Below are positions 14,997-24,285 of a DNA stretch of 64,000 nucleotides, one piece after another. The stretch is taken from the NCBI GenBank assembly GCA_050874665.1, contig JBNMLC010000002.1:62001-126000 (forward strand), read 5' to 3'. Position 1 is the first letter of the stretch; each line of letters begins with the position of its first letter. The position numbers and the translations under genes were made by a program. Under the pieces are notes generated by a model. That model searched no databases and was not told the origin of the DNA. It saw only the letters and a program-made list of their open reading frames with translations. This stretch comes from RUG11237 sp050874665 (GTDB taxonomy: Bacteria > Bacillota > Clostridia > Lachnospirales > Lachnospiraceae).

Positions 14997-16028
14997 CTAT
15001 TCAGAGCCAAAATAATTTACAATTTCATAAGAAAGAAGAAAGTACATGGGACCTAAAATCACACCGGAAATTCCGAATAGTTGAATGCCGGTATAAATAG
15101 CAGCTAAAATAAGAATGGAGGGGATGCCAAACTTAGAGCCAAGAAGACGCGGTTCCAGAAATTCACGGCTTAAGGCTGTTACAAGGTATAAAGTAAGATA
15201 TACGGCAGAATAGTAAAAATCGGTTTGAATTAAGTAAAAAATGCCGCAAGGAATGAATACACATCCTGTTCCGAGAAAAGGCATGGCGTCTAAAAGACCA
15301 ATAAAAATGCCGAGAAGTAAGGCATAGGGATTTTTTAAAATCAGAAGTCCAATCACAGAAAGTATACTGATTACAGTTAAAATAATCAGTTGTGCTTTCA
15401 GGTAGGTACTGATAAATTTTTTTGTATCACGGTAAAAGCTCTGAAAAAATCCATAAAGAGAGCTTCGCTTTAGAAGATTTTTCAAGTTCTCGTAATCTTT
15501 CAGCCAAAGAATAAACGATACAAAAAAAAGAAAGAGAACCGTTATCAGCGAAAGTAGAATTTTTACATAGGAAAAAGAATGTATAAAAATTTTAGAACCG
15601 ATATTATTTTGGACATTTCCAACAAAATTATCAAAGCACGAGAGCAAGGAATTCTCAAAGCAGGCTGCCTTTATTCCGGTGAGATTTTCCAGTGAAACGC
15701 AGGCAGAAGAAAGACAGCAGTGAATGGTATTTTTATAATAAGGAAGATTACCGGTTAAAAATTTTAGCTCTTTGAAAAGTGATTTTCCAAGAAAGAAGAA
15801 AGCAGCACTACTGATGAAAAAAAAGAGCAGGATAAAAGCAATGCCTAATATCATAGGGGGGATATGCATACGTTTCCCGCATTTATGCAGATGGGGATAC
15901 ACAAAGAGAGCAAACACACCACTTATAAGGAAAGGGAAAATCAAAGGGAAGATAAATTTAAAAAGAATATATACAGCAAGGAGTGATGCTGTAACAAGAA
16001 GTGGCTTATAAAAATTTTTTACCTGCAT
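14997..16028 (-). CDS. AI-2E family permease, YtvI-like
   Basis: 343 residues with about seven to eight hydrophobic segments. The N-terminus (YILFKFIFPLIFPFLISGVFALFVYPHL) and the C-terminal block (GTGCVFIPCGIFYLIQTDFY, then SREFLEPRLLGSKFGIPSILILAA and GISGVILGPMYFLL) are typical of the AI-2E/UPF0118 permease family. The E-P-R-x-x-G-x-x-x-G-I-P pattern is its most conserved part. In Bacillus, members such as YtvI/SpoVV are sporulation-linked; others move ions. Transport substrate is not evident. It is co-directional with the pseudouridine synthase 65 bases upstream. Confidence 0.8.
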   Translation of the reverse strand: MQVKNFYKPLLVTASLLAVYILFKFIFPLIFPFLISGVFALFVYPHLHKCGKRMHIPPMILGIAFILLFFFISSAAFFFLGKSLFKELKFLTGNLPYYKNTIHCCLSSACVSLENLTGIKAACFENSLLSCFDNFVGNVQNNIGSKIFIHSFSYVKILLSLITVLFLFFVSFILWLKDYENLKNLLKRSSLYGFFQSFYRDTKKFISTYLKAQLIILTVISILSVIGLLILKNPYALLLGIFIGLLDAMPFLGTGCVFIPCGIFYLIQTDFYYSAVYLTLYLVTALSREFLEPRLLGSKFGIPSILILAAIYTGIQLFGISGVILGPMYFLLSYEIVNYFGSE

Positions 16029-16093
16029 AATCTGCCTCCCGAAAAATAAATGATGCAGATAGTGTTTGCAGGTAAAAGAAATTTATTCGTCTG

Positions 16094-16792
16094 CTATAAA
16101 AGATAACGTGAAAAAGCAGGGTTTTTAGGTGTAATACAAAATTCAACGGGAGTCTTTGTAACCGGGTGAAGAAATGCCAGTCTGTGAGCACACAGACAGA
16201 GGAAGGCATTTGGGGCACCGCCGTATTTTGTATCACCTAAGAGGGGGGCGTTCTGATTTGCTAATTGCACCCGGATTTGATGATGACGTCCTGTTTCTAA
16301 TTGAATTTTTAACAACGCCTGATTTTCTTGTATTTGTAATGTCTGATAGTGAAGTTTAGCTCTTTTGGCTTTCGGTTGTAACGTAGAATTTTCAGTGGCG
16401 TCATTCATCACAAAAGAACGATTTTGCCTGCTGTCACGAATTAAGTAGTCAATCAGTGTCTGTTCAGAAACGGCTGGTGGCGGCGAAGTAATGGCAAGAT
16501 ATTCTTTTTCGAAGGTATGTTCAGTTAGTTGCGAAGTCAGAACGGCGGCAGCATGTGAGGTTTTGGCAAAAAGCACAATACCTTCCACGGGCTGGTCTAT
16601 TCGGTTAATAAGAGCAAGATAAGGGGCAGTCTGGGCAGAAATATAAGTTTTCATAATACTTTCTAAATCCTTTTGTGCCACTTGCTTTGTCTGCACAGCA
16701 AGACCACAAGGCTTGTGGCAGACAAGAATTGCTTCATCTTCATATATAATTAAATCTTTTGGAGAGTGTTTTTTTCGTTGTAATTCTTTCAA
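16094..16792 (-). CDS. RluA-family pseudouridine synthase
   Basis: 232 residues, starting at TTG 16792 with AAAGGAG upstream. The catalytic block is LINRIDQPVEGIVLFAKT, equivalent to the 'HRLDrdTSGlllfAk' motif; the aspartate is the nucleophile. LETGRHHQIRVQLA and LLGDTKYGG are the other RluA signatures. There is no N-terminal S4 domain, so this is a short RluA-type enzyme that converts uridine to pseudouridine in rRNA or tRNA. It starts 12 bases after the ABC-F gene, so the two are cotranscribed. Confidence 0.88.
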   Translation of the reverse strand: MKELQRKKHSPKDLIIYEDEAILVCHKPCGLAVQTKQVAQKDLESIMKTYISAQTAPYLALINRIDQPVEGIVLFAKTSHAAAVLTSQLTEHTFEKEYLAITSPPPAVSEQTLIDYLIRDSRQNRSFVMNDATENSTLQPKAKRAKLHYQTLQIQENQALLKIQLETGRHHQIRVQLANQNAPLLGDTKYGGAPNAFLCLCAHRLAFLHPVTKTPVEFCITPKNPAFSRYLL

Positions 16793-16804
16793 AATAAGAC
16801 TCCT

Positions 16805-18358
16805 TTAAATTCTGGTGGTCCATTGTGTGCAATCCCACACATTTGTGGCAAGACCTTCATAAAACTCCGGTTCGTGGCATACCATTAAGATACTTCCCTT
16901 GTATTCTAAAAGAGCACGTTTCAATTCTGCTTTAGCATCTGCGTCAAGATGGTTGGTAGGCTCGTCTAACACAAGAATATTTGTTTCGCGGTTAATCAAC
17001 TTACACAGACGCACTTTTGCCTGTTCCCCACCGCTTAATACTTTGACTTTACTCTCAATATGCTTTGTGGTAAGACCACATTTAGCGAGAGCAGAACGTA
17101 CCTCGTATTGCGAATAAGAAGGAAATTCCTGCCATATTTCTTCTAAACAACTGGTTTCAATTCCTTTTTGTGTTTCCTGCTCGAAATATCCAATACTTAA
17201 ATAATCACCAAGAACCACTTTACCGGAAAGTGGTTTAATTAACCCTAAAATACTTTTTAAAAGGGTAGATTTACCAATTCCGTTAGCACCGGTAAGTACC
17301 AGCTTTTCTCCCCGCTCCATACGCACATTTAAGGGGGAGGATAAGGCTTCTTCATACCCTATTACTAAATCCGTTGTTTCAAATATGTATCTGCCGGGAG
17401 TGCGGGCAGTTTTAAAGTGAAATTCCGGTTTTGGCTTTTCCTGTGCAAGTTCAATGAGATCCATTTTATCCAGCTTTTTCTGGCGTGACATAGCCATATT
17501 TCTGGTAGAAACTCTTGCTTTATTTCGGGCAACAAAATCTTTTAAATCAGCGATTTCTTGCTGCTGCCGGTTGTAAGCTGCCTCTAACTGCGCTTTTTTC
17601 ATGGCATAAACTTCCTGAAATTTGTCGTAATCGCCGACATAGCGTGTCAATTGTTGATTATCCATATGATAAATTAAATTAATTACACTATTTAAAAATG
17701 GAATGTCATGAGAAATTAAAATAAAAGCGTTTTCATATTCTGTAAGATATCTTTTTAACCATTCAATATGCTCTACATCAAGGTAATTGGTAGGTTCATC
17801 TAACAGAAGAATATCCGGCTTTTGCAGGAGCAGTTTGCCTAATAATACCTTAGTACGCTGTCCACCGCTTAGATCAGTGACATCTTTATCTAAGCCTAAA
17901 TCAAGCAGCCCTAAAGCTCTTGCCACTTCTTCTACTTTTGCATCAATGACATAAAAATCCCGCAGAGTTAAAGTAGTCTGAATTGTTCCAAGATCCTCCA
18001 TGTATTTTTCTAATTCAGCTTCAGAAGCTTCTCCCATTTTGTTACAAATATCATTCATCTGTTGTTCTAGCTCAAATAAGTCAGAAAAAGCGGATCTTAA
18101 AACATCACCAATCGTCATACCTTTTTCTAATACAGTATGCTGGTCTAAGTAGCCTACCTGAATGTTTTTAGCCCATTCAATTTTACCCTCATCCGGAGTC
18201 AGGGTTCCGGTGATAATATTCATGAAGGTAGATTTACCTTCACCATTCGCACCGACAAGACCGATATGTTCTCCCTTTAACAGACGGAATGATACATCAT
18301 TGAAAATTGCCCTGTCACCAAAACCATGTGATAAATGCTCTACGTTTAAAATACTCAT
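16805..18358 (-). CDS. ABC-F family ATPase
   Basis: 517 residues, AAAAGGAGATG before the ATG. Two ABC domains without membrane segments: Walker A GANGEGKST and GANGIGKST; signature/Walker B LSGGQRTKVLLGKLLL then ILLLDEPTNYLD, and LSGGEQAKVRLCKL then ILVLDEPTNHLD. Between them lies a charged linker (about residues 245-315) that in ABC-F proteins reaches into the ribosomal E site. The family acts in translation, relieving stalled ribosomes or protecting them from antibiotics. The sequence resembles the housekeeping YbiT/YkpA-like branch more than known resistance determinants, though this cannot be settled by eye. Confidence 0.92.
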   Translation of the reverse strand: MSILNVEHLSHGFGDRAIFNDVSFRLLKGEHIGLVGANGEGKSTFMNIITGTLTPDEGKIEWAKNIQVGYLDQHTVLEKGMTIGDVLRSAFSDLFELEQQMNDICNKMGEASEAELEKYMEDLGTIQTTLTLRDFYVIDAKVEEVARALGLLDLGLDKDVTDLSGGQRTKVLLGKLLLQKPDILLLDEPTNYLDVEHIEWLKRYLTEYENAFILISHDIPFLNSVINLIYHMDNQQLTRYVGDYDKFQEVYAMKKAQLEAAYNRQQQEIADLKDFVARNKARVSTRNMAMSRQKKLDKMDLIELAQEKPKPEFHFKTARTPGRYIFETTDLVIGYEEALSSPLNVRMERGEKLVLTGANGIGKSTLLKSILGLIKPLSGKVVLGDYLSIGYFEQETQKGIETSCLEEIWQEFPSYSQYEVRSALAKCGLTTKHIESKVKVLSGGEQAKVRLCKLINRETNILVLDEPTNHLDADAKAELKRALLEYKGSILMVCHEPEFYEGLATNVWDCTQWTTRI

Positions 18359-18387
18359 GAAACATCTCCTTTTTATTTTCTATCTTG

Positions 18388-18424
18388 AAAAAAGAAAAGG
18401 AGCAGAACCCCTTTTCTTTTCGTT
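18388..18424 (-). terminator. Intrinsic terminator of mecA
   Basis: AAAAGAAAAGG(A)G pairs with CCCCTTTTCTTTT around a short loop, followed on the minus strand by a T-rich tail. It separates mecA from the ABC-F gene. Confidence 0.75.
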
Positions 18425-18452
18425 TTACTATCTCATTATTTAAATATTGAAC

Positions 18453-19241
18453 TTAAATGTCGGCTAAGCATTGCAATGCATTGCCGGAAATTATTAATTT
18501 ATAGTGTTCCTCACAGTATGCTTCTGCCGCAGGAGTATACTTTTCAGGTATTGCATATTCGGAGAGAATATTGCATACTTTATTAAACTCTTCCGGAGAA
18601 TGATCTGATTTGCGAAGAAACAGCATATATTTTTTCGTTTCCGGATTTTTGTACAGTGTGTTGCTTCCGTGATAAAATCCATTTAATACATGGGCAATAC
18701 GTGTTGCGGAATCCAGAGATTCTAAATAGAACATTCTGGTAAGCTCCATTGGTGCAACGGAAACCTCTACAGCTTTTTTCTCTTTAGCGGCAATAGCTTC
18801 CGGTAAAGGAATGAAATCATGAGAGTCTTTCTTGGTATTTTCAGTATCCGTTGTCTGGTCCTCATGAATTCGTTTGAATAAATCAAGAATATCATCGGCC
18901 CCTTCTGCAAATGTATTTACGGCATTTTCTAATTCACTTATTGCACTGTCACTAGCCGGGGCAAATTTGGAAAATCTGGTGTCTAATTCATCCGGATCTT
19001 CTACCTTGGTAATGATTAAAATAATGCAATCAGGTGATAACGGAATTGCTTCTATCATGAGAGGAATATCTTCCGCTTCAAAACCAAATTCGTAGGAAGC
19101 TTGTTGCATCATATCACGAAAAAGTGATTTTGCTTTTTCTGTTCCATAAGCAAGCTCACTTAGTTTTAACTGGCGGTCAGCTAAATCTTCCTTGGTTAAA
19201 GTGCATCTGATTTGATTGTCGCTTACTTTTTCAATTTTCAT
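18453..19241 (-). CDS. mecA: Adaptor protein MecA
   Basis: 262 residues from ATG 19241 (MKIEKVSDNQIRCTLT), which has GTGAGGAAGTGAG upstream; a longer frame to 19307 lacks a ribosome site. The N-terminal domain shows the MecA beginning and LFRDMMQQASYEFGFEAEDI. After an acidic, Asp/Thr-rich linker (about 110-165), the C-terminal ClpC-binding domain has YLESLDSATRIAHVLNGF and LYKNPETKKYMLFLRKS. MecA delivers substrates to ClpCP; in B. subtilis these include ComK. A promoter lies about 50 bases upstream. Confidence 0.9.
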   Translation of the reverse strand: MKIEKVSDNQIRCTLTKEDLADRQLKLSELAYGTEKAKSLFRDMMQQASYEFGFEAEDIPLMIEAIPLSPDCIILIITKVEDPDELDTRFSKFAPASDSAISELENAVNTFAEGADDILDLFKRIHEDQTTDTENTKKDSHDFIPLPEAIAAKEKKAVEVSVAPMELTRMFYLESLDSATRIAHVLNGFYHGSNTLYKNPETKKYMLFLRKSDHSPEEFNKVCNILSEYAIPEKYTPAAEAYCEEHYKLIISGNALQCLADI

Positions 19242-19288
19242 TTTTCTCACTTCCTCACTTTGCTTAACAAGTATATTGTCATATGAAT

Positions 19289-19316
19289 AGTATATCAAAA
19301 ATATCAAAAATGTCTA
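19289..19316 (-). promoter_or_regulatory. Probable promoter of mecA
   Basis: Minus strand: TAGACA (19311-19316), 16-base spacer, TATACT (19289-19294), 48 bases before the mecA start. Confidence 0.5.
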
Positions 19317-19514
19317 CTAATTTTAGTAAACAAAGTATATCCAATATAGCTTGTGAAGTCAATAGAAGATTTAAACCTAAAATATTAAAAAAGAATAAAA
19401 TGGAGGTCTTGTAATTTTTTACAAAATGATAGAAAATCATAAGCGAAAATTTTGACAATGTTTATATTGTGGAAAAAAAATCAGGGTAGATATAACAAAA
19501 CGCTCAAAACCCTA

Positions 19515-19544
19515 TTGCAAATGAACAATATTTTTAGTTATAAT
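19515..19544 (+). promoter_or_regulatory. Possible promoter overlapping the annotated kinase start
   Basis: TTGCAA (19515-19520), 18-base spacer, TATAAT (19539-19544). The -10 contains the first two bases of the ATG at 19543, so if it is used the protein must start further in. The rest of 19242-19542 holds the mecA promoter and small AT-rich hairpins, no gene. Confidence 0.4.
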
Positions 19545-20994
19545 GTCTATACGAGGTAAGTGGTTCCGGAAAAAAGGGGGAAGGCAGACGAAAAAAGGAA
19601 TCATTCTATTTCAAAAGTATAAGCTGTTAGAACAGGCAGGTGAAGGCAATGGAAGTGAAGTATATGTGGCAGAACATATCAAACTCCATTCCTTAAGAGC
19701 AATTAAGCGTGTTGACAAAGCAAAATTACCCTATGAAAAACTGGTCAAGGAAGTTGTTTATCTGAAAACACTCAGTCATCCTGGAATTCCTATCATTTAT
19801 GATGTGGAGGAAGACGAAACGTATTTTTATATCATTGAGGAATACGCACAGGGTGAATCTTTACAATCTATGTTGGACAGACATCAAAAATTCTTTCTGG
19901 AAGAAATTGTTGCATATGGAATTCAGTTATGTGAGGTACTTTGTTACTTACATGGACAGAAGCCGTATCCTATTCTTCATTCTGATATTACCCCATCGAA
20001 TATCATAATTAAAGATAAAAAATTAAAGTTAATAGACTTTGGAAATTCCGTTCAGGTTACAGGAAAGGAGCAGAAAAGAGATGTGTATGGTACCAGAGGC
20101 TATATAGCACCGGAAGCTATGCAGGAAAATTCTTACAATGTAAAATCAGATATTTATGGAGTTTGTGTTGTTCTTGAACAGATGTATCAGGAGATGGCAG
20201 ACGAAAAGACAACGTGGAAGCTGGTTGGAAAAAGGGAAAAATTAAGGCGAATCATTGAAAAAGGGCTTTGGCAGGATGTGGATAAGCGATATGAAAATGT
20301 TTGCGAAATATTAAAAAAATTGAAAGTGTTAATAGAAACGGACACAAAGAATCTTACCTCAACAAAAGGGAGAAGAACTACAACCATGACTATTGGGTGT
20401 GCAGCAATTACTCCTATGGCGGGAGTGACTACAATGGCTTTTGCTATAGCAGAAGAGTTGAAAAAACAAAGAAAAAGCACGGCACTGATAGAAATGGGAG
20501 AGCGACGGGATTTTGGAAAATGGAAAATCTGGCAGGAGAAGCAGGGAAGATATTTACAAAATATACGCTATGGATTCCGACTAGAAACCGTGGACTATTA
20601 TCCCCAGGCAGATAAGCATGTGCTGTTATACGTGATCAATGCAGAATATGATATGATTGTAATGGATTTTGGATGTTTAGATGACGAGTTTGTGAATGAT
20701 TTCAAAGCATGTAATAAGAAAATTATACTGGGAAATTACAGTGTGTGGAATTATGAGCAGTCCATTCGAAAAATAGAGGTGGTGACAGAAGATGTGATTA
20801 CTAAGGAATGGAAGTATGCAACTCTTTGCAGTGATAAGAAAATTTGCACTATGTTAGAAAACAAGCTGGGAATCCAGATACAGTCTTTAATGCCTTTAAA
20901 AAACCAAACAGCATATGAAGAAATTGTCAGAGATATGGCAGGAAGCTCAAAGTCAAAAGTTCTATCTTTCCCTCACTTTAATTCACCTGTTTAA
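19543..20994 (+). CDS. Serine/threonine protein kinase fused to a degenerate ParA/MinD-like domain
   Basis: Up to 483 residues. Residues about 24-265 are a Hanks-type kinase: Gly-rich GEGNGSEVY, AIKRV with the ATP-binding lysine, HSDITPSN with catalytic Asp148, DFGNS with Asp165, GTRGYIAPEA and SDIYGVCVVL. Residues 282-483 resemble a MinD/ParA NTPase: MTIGCAAITPMAGVTTMAFAI sits where the deviant Walker A should be but lacks the usual lysines, and DMIVMDFGCLDD mimics Walker B. There is no membrane helix or PASTA repeat, so it is cytosolic. The first ATG has no ribosome site and overlaps a -10 element; the true start may be a few codons downstream. The substrate is unknown. Confidence 0.85.
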   Translation: MSIRGKWFRKKGGRQTKKGIILFQKYKLLEQAGEGNGSEVYVAEHIKLHSLRAIKRVDKAKLPYEKLVKEVVYLKTLSHPGIPIIYDVEEDETYFYIIEEYAQGESLQSMLDRHQKFFLEEIVAYGIQLCEVLCYLHGQKPYPILHSDITPSNIIIKDKKLKLIDFGNSVQVTGKEQKRDVYGTRGYIAPEAMQENSYNVKSDIYGVCVVLEQMYQEMADEKTTWKLVGKREKLRRIIEKGLWQDVDKRYENVCEILKKLKVLIETDTKNLTSTKGRRTTTMTIGCAAITPMAGVTTMAFAIAEELKKQRKSTALIEMGERRDFGKWKIWQEKQGRYLQNIRYGFRLETVDYYPQADKHVLLYVINAEYDMIVMDFGCLDDEFVNDFKACNKKIILGNYSVWNYEQSIRKIEVVTEDVITKEWKYATLCSDKKICTMLENKLGIQIQSLMPLKNQTAYEEIVRDMAGSSKSKVLSFPHFNSPV

Positions 20995-21187
20995 ATAGTT
21001 CAAAGTTACCGGATCATAACATAACGTATCACATTTCATAATTTTATAAGTGTTATAAAAATTAGAAAAGTAACTTTAGTAACTTTGCAATAGCATCTGT
21101 TTTGTAACTGGCAAAACGGTAGGAAAGGCATCAATGAATGGATGGATACCCGCATATGGAAAATGATGCCCAAAACGCGGGCAGATA

Positions 21188-21218
21188 GCCAAAGTCAATA
21201 TCTTTACAAGACTTTGGC
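21188..21218. terminator. Hairpin between the convergent kinase and acyltransferase genes
   Basis: GCCAAAGTC (21188-21196) pairs perfectly with GACTTTGGC (21210-21218), followed by a second small GCGG/CCGC stem. It may stop transcription from either side, but the U-runs are weak. Nearby AGTAACTTT is tandemly repeated at 21069-21086. Confidence 0.45.
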
Positions 21219-21236
21219 GGCTGCCGCAAAAATAAG

Positions 21237-22289
21237 TTATTGTTTATGCTTTGAAGCAAAGGAAAGTAGTTTGTCTATTAGCTTCTCCATCACAAAAGAG
21301 AATATAATTGTTACTGCAAGAAAAGAAACAGTTCCTATTAAATAAGGAAGATTTGGAAGAAACAGGCAAAATAAACATATAATAAAAAGCTGGTACACAT
21401 ACATGGGGTAACTGATTTTTCCCAGGTAGTAAAATAACGGGGAAGAGAATATCAGATTACTGTAGGTTATGCCGGAAAAAGCCAAAGTAATGCCTAGAAA
21501 CAGCATAAAAATAAAGTAAAAATCATATTGCGTATCTGCATAAAAAGCAGAACCGGCCAATACAGATAAAAACAGCAAAGCCTCTAACAAGGTAAGAAAA
21601 GCACGTAAATATTTAGAAAGTTGCAAATTACGACTTTTCAGATTATTGCTAAGAGCGTAGGAAAGAGCTCCAAGACTCATAGCCGCAAAGCCTCTGGTTA
21701 ATGCATCAGAGAGATGAAGAAGCTGGTTTCCTCCCCATACATCCATATGACCGGTGTTGGCTGAAAAGAAACTATACGTGACAAGTACCGCAAGAGGAGC
21801 GATGATTGTCAGATATAATTTCTCGTTGTAGTAGGCAAGAGCATATAAAAAGAAGCCGGCAATAAGTAAGGAGGAAAGATACCAGGTAGGGTAATTAAGC
21901 AGACCTGAGCACTTTAAACCGGAGGCATGAAGGAATAATAGTTCAAAACAGTAGCCACCCAAATTTTTTAAAGTAGATACGAATCCTGTACCTGATACAA
22001 GGGAAGAAGTAATAAATAATAAAAGAAAAGCAATAAAATAATGCGGATATAGTTTTTTAATACGACGCAGTGTGAAAAGAAATGGAGAGACTTTCTTCGC
22101 ACTTGCTGCTTTCATAATCATAAAGCCGGATACTAAGAAGAAAAATTCTGTTCCAATATATGCACCGGAGAAGTAGGGTGCTGAATGGAAATAAGAGTTG
22201 CAAAAATGCATAATGGCAATAGCACAAATAAAAAGGAAACGAAAAATTTCAATTTCCTGATTTCGCGTAGGCATGCTGGCTTTTTTCAT
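21237..22289 (-). CDS. Acyltransferase 3 family membrane protein
   Basis: 350 residues from ATG 22289, eight bases after GGGAG; a TTG six bases earlier is less likely. The N-terminus RNQEIEIFRFLFICAIAIMHFC gives the conserved R/H pattern of Acyl_transf_3 enzymes, and YIGTEFFFLVSGFMI is the second signature. About ten membrane helices follow. Members transfer acetyl, succinyl or similar groups to surface or exported carbohydrates; OatA, the peptidoglycan O-acetyltransferase, belongs here but normally has an extra SGNH domain, which is absent. The acceptor is unknown. Confidence 0.87.
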   Translation of the reverse strand: MKKASMPTRNQEIEIFRFLFICAIAIMHFCNSYFHSAPYFSGAYIGTEFFFLVSGFMIMKAASAKKVSPFLFTLRRIKKLYPHYFIAFLLLFITSSLVSGTGFVSTLKNLGGYCFELLFLHASGLKCSGLLNYPTWYLSSLLIAGFFLYALAYYNEKLYLTIIAPLAVLVTYSFFSANTGHMDVWGGNQLLHLSDALTRGFAAMSLGALSYALSNNLKSRNLQLSKYLRAFLTLLEALLFLSVLAGSAFYADTQYDFYFIFMLFLGITLAFSGITYSNLIFSSPLFYYLGKISYPMYVYQLFIICLFCLFLPNLPYLIGTVSFLAVTIIFSFVMEKLIDKLLSFASKHKQ

Positions 22290-22475
22290 AGACAATACTC
22301 CCTTCGGATTTAATAAACTTTTATGATCATATCATGATTTAGAAAGATTGGCAATTGTTACAAAATCTTTTGCTTTCACATTGATAAGCACCAGTAAGTG
22401 TGTTACTATAGCATAGATGATTAAATTATAACATTATTTTACAAAAAACAGAACGTGTAAGATATGGAGGTAAAG

Positions 22476-24221
22476 ATGCGCAGGAAAAAGGGAGTAGTAG
22501 TGCTTATCATAGCATTTTTGATGGTTGTGGTGGCGGCAGGAATTGTGGGTTTTCTGCTTGCTAAGAAATATATGCCAAGTAGGGAAATGGCAGATTTGCA
22601 GGAATACTTTGACATAAATAAAGAGTCTGAAATACCGGTTATTTTGAACGAAGAGGTCGCAGAAACAAAAGGAATGGAAAAAGACGGAAATGTATATTTT
22701 CCATTAGAGATGGTAAAAGAGCTGTTTAACGACAGATTTTACTATGATTATAATGAAGATATTCTTATTTATGCCATGCCTACGGAATTGCGCTGTGTTG
22801 CACCGGGAGATACGGGATATACTGTTTATGATAATTTTAAGAGTGGAAGTAAAGAATACGAAAAAGATTATGGAAAACCAATTGTCTTAAAAGAAAATGA
22901 TACGGTATATGTGGAAGCAGATTCATTTTTAATGGATTATGTATATAATATGGGAAATGTTGAGATTGTGGGAGAACCGGAACGAATTGTGATGCAGACA
23001 ATTGAGTGGCTGCAGAATGCAGAATATGCAATGGTCACAAAAAAGACTGCATTGAGAAAGCTTGGTGGAGTAAAAAGCCCGATTTTAAGAACCTTAGACG
23101 AGGGAGAAACAGTTGTCATAAAGAAAACCTATGATAATTGGGTAGAGGTAGTAACCAAAGATGGATTCGTAGGCTTTGTAAAGAATAAGCGCATTACTAC
23201 GGAAGCCGGAGAAGCATGGGCGTGTGCAGAGGCAAAACAGGAACCGGAATTTACGAATTTGGTGCGTGATAAAAAGATTAACTTAGCGTGGCACCAATCT
23301 ACGAGCCTTGAGGCAAATGCAAAACTTACCGATGTGCTGAACGGAACGAGTGGGATTAATGTGATTTCTCCGACTTGGTTTGCTTTAAGCGACAATAATG
23401 GGAACTTTACAAGTTTAGGTGAAAAATGGTATGTTGATACATTACATGGTATGGGAATTGAAGTATGGGGACTGATTAGCAATTTTGAGAAAAGTGTAGA
23501 TACATCAGAAGTGTTACGCTACACTTCTAAAAGACAATATCTTATTCGCAATCTGGTGGAGCAAAGTAAGGCGCTGGGTTTAGATGGTATTAATTTGGAT
23601 TTTGAACAGATTTCAGTAGATTATGGAGAGGATTATATTCAATTTATAAGGGAATTATCCGTAGCATGCAGGTTAAACCATCTTGTACTTTCTGTGGATA
23701 ATTATGTACCTACTGGATATACAGCACATTATAATAGGAAAGAGCAGGGAATTTTTGCTGATTATGTGATTATAATGGGATATGATGAACATTACAGTGG
23801 TTCAGAAACGGCTGGTTCTGTAGCATCCATAGGATTTGTCAAAGAAGGAATTGAGATGACATTACAGGAAGTTCCAGCGGAGAAAACAATCAATGCGATT
23901 CCGTTTTACACCAGAATCTGGAAGGAAATTCCAACAGCAGATGGTGTAATAGAATTGAGCAGTGAGGCTGCCGGTATGCAGAGAGTTGAAAAGCTTTTGA
24001 GTGATTTAAACGTAGAGGCGGGCTGGAATGAAGAATGCGGGCAGTTTTATGCAGAGTACGAATTAGAGGGTGCCACATATAAGGTATGGCTGGAAAATGA
24101 AATATCGATTGAAGAGAAGATGAAGTTAATCAAAGAAAATAATCTTGCCGGTGTGGCAGAATGGAAACTTGGTTTTCAAAAAAACACCGTATGGAATGTA
24201 ATTAACAAATATTTGCAGTAG
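22476..24221 (+). CDS. Membrane-anchored GH18 glycosidase with SH3 domain (spore/cell-wall hydrolase type)
   Basis: 581 residues from ATG 22476, five bases after GGAGG; ATG 22464 overlaps that ribosome site. Residues about 5-28 are a membrane anchor. Next comes a copper-amine-oxidase-N-like region (about 45-110: NVYFPLEMVKELFND), a bacterial SH3 domain (about 190-250: LDEGETVVIKKTYDNWVEV), then a GH18 barrel. The catalytic motif LDGINLDFEQ has Asp370, Asp375 and Glu377 intact. Related Clostridia and Bacillus proteins (SleL/YdhD-like) cut peptidoglycan or cortex. The CwlD-like amidase follows 64 bases on. Confidence 0.85.
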   Translation: MRRKKGVVVLIIAFLMVVVAAGIVGFLLAKKYMPSREMADLQEYFDINKESEIPVILNEEVAETKGMEKDGNVYFPLEMVKELFNDRFYYDYNEDILIYAMPTELRCVAPGDTGYTVYDNFKSGSKEYEKDYGKPIVLKENDTVYVEADSFLMDYVYNMGNVEIVGEPERIVMQTIEWLQNAEYAMVTKKTALRKLGGVKSPILRTLDEGETVVIKKTYDNWVEVVTKDGFVGFVKNKRITTEAGEAWACAEAKQEPEFTNLVRDKKINLAWHQSTSLEANAKLTDVLNGTSGINVISPTWFALSDNNGNFTSLGEKWYVDTLHGMGIEVWGLISNFEKSVDTSEVLRYTSKRQYLIRNLVEQSKALGLDGINLDFEQISVDYGEDYIQFIRELSVACRLNHLVLSVDNYVPTGYTAHYNRKEQGIFADYVIIMGYDEHYSGSETAGSVASIGFVKEGIEMTLQEVPAEKTINAIPFYTRIWKEIPTADGVIELSSEAAGMQRVEKLLSDLNVEAGWNEECGQFYAEYELEGATYKVWLENEISIEEKMKLIKENNLAGVAEWKLGFQKNTVWNVINKYLQ

Positions 24222-24285
24222 TGCGAAAAAAGAAGAGAATAATAAAACGAACGATTGTCATATACTGTATAAAAAAACATTGGTG

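Noticed and set aside
21142..21345. 67-codon plus-strand frame after the kinase gene
   Set aside because: It covers intergenic hairpins and the antisense of the acyltransferase end, lacks a ribosome site, and its sequence resembles no protein family.
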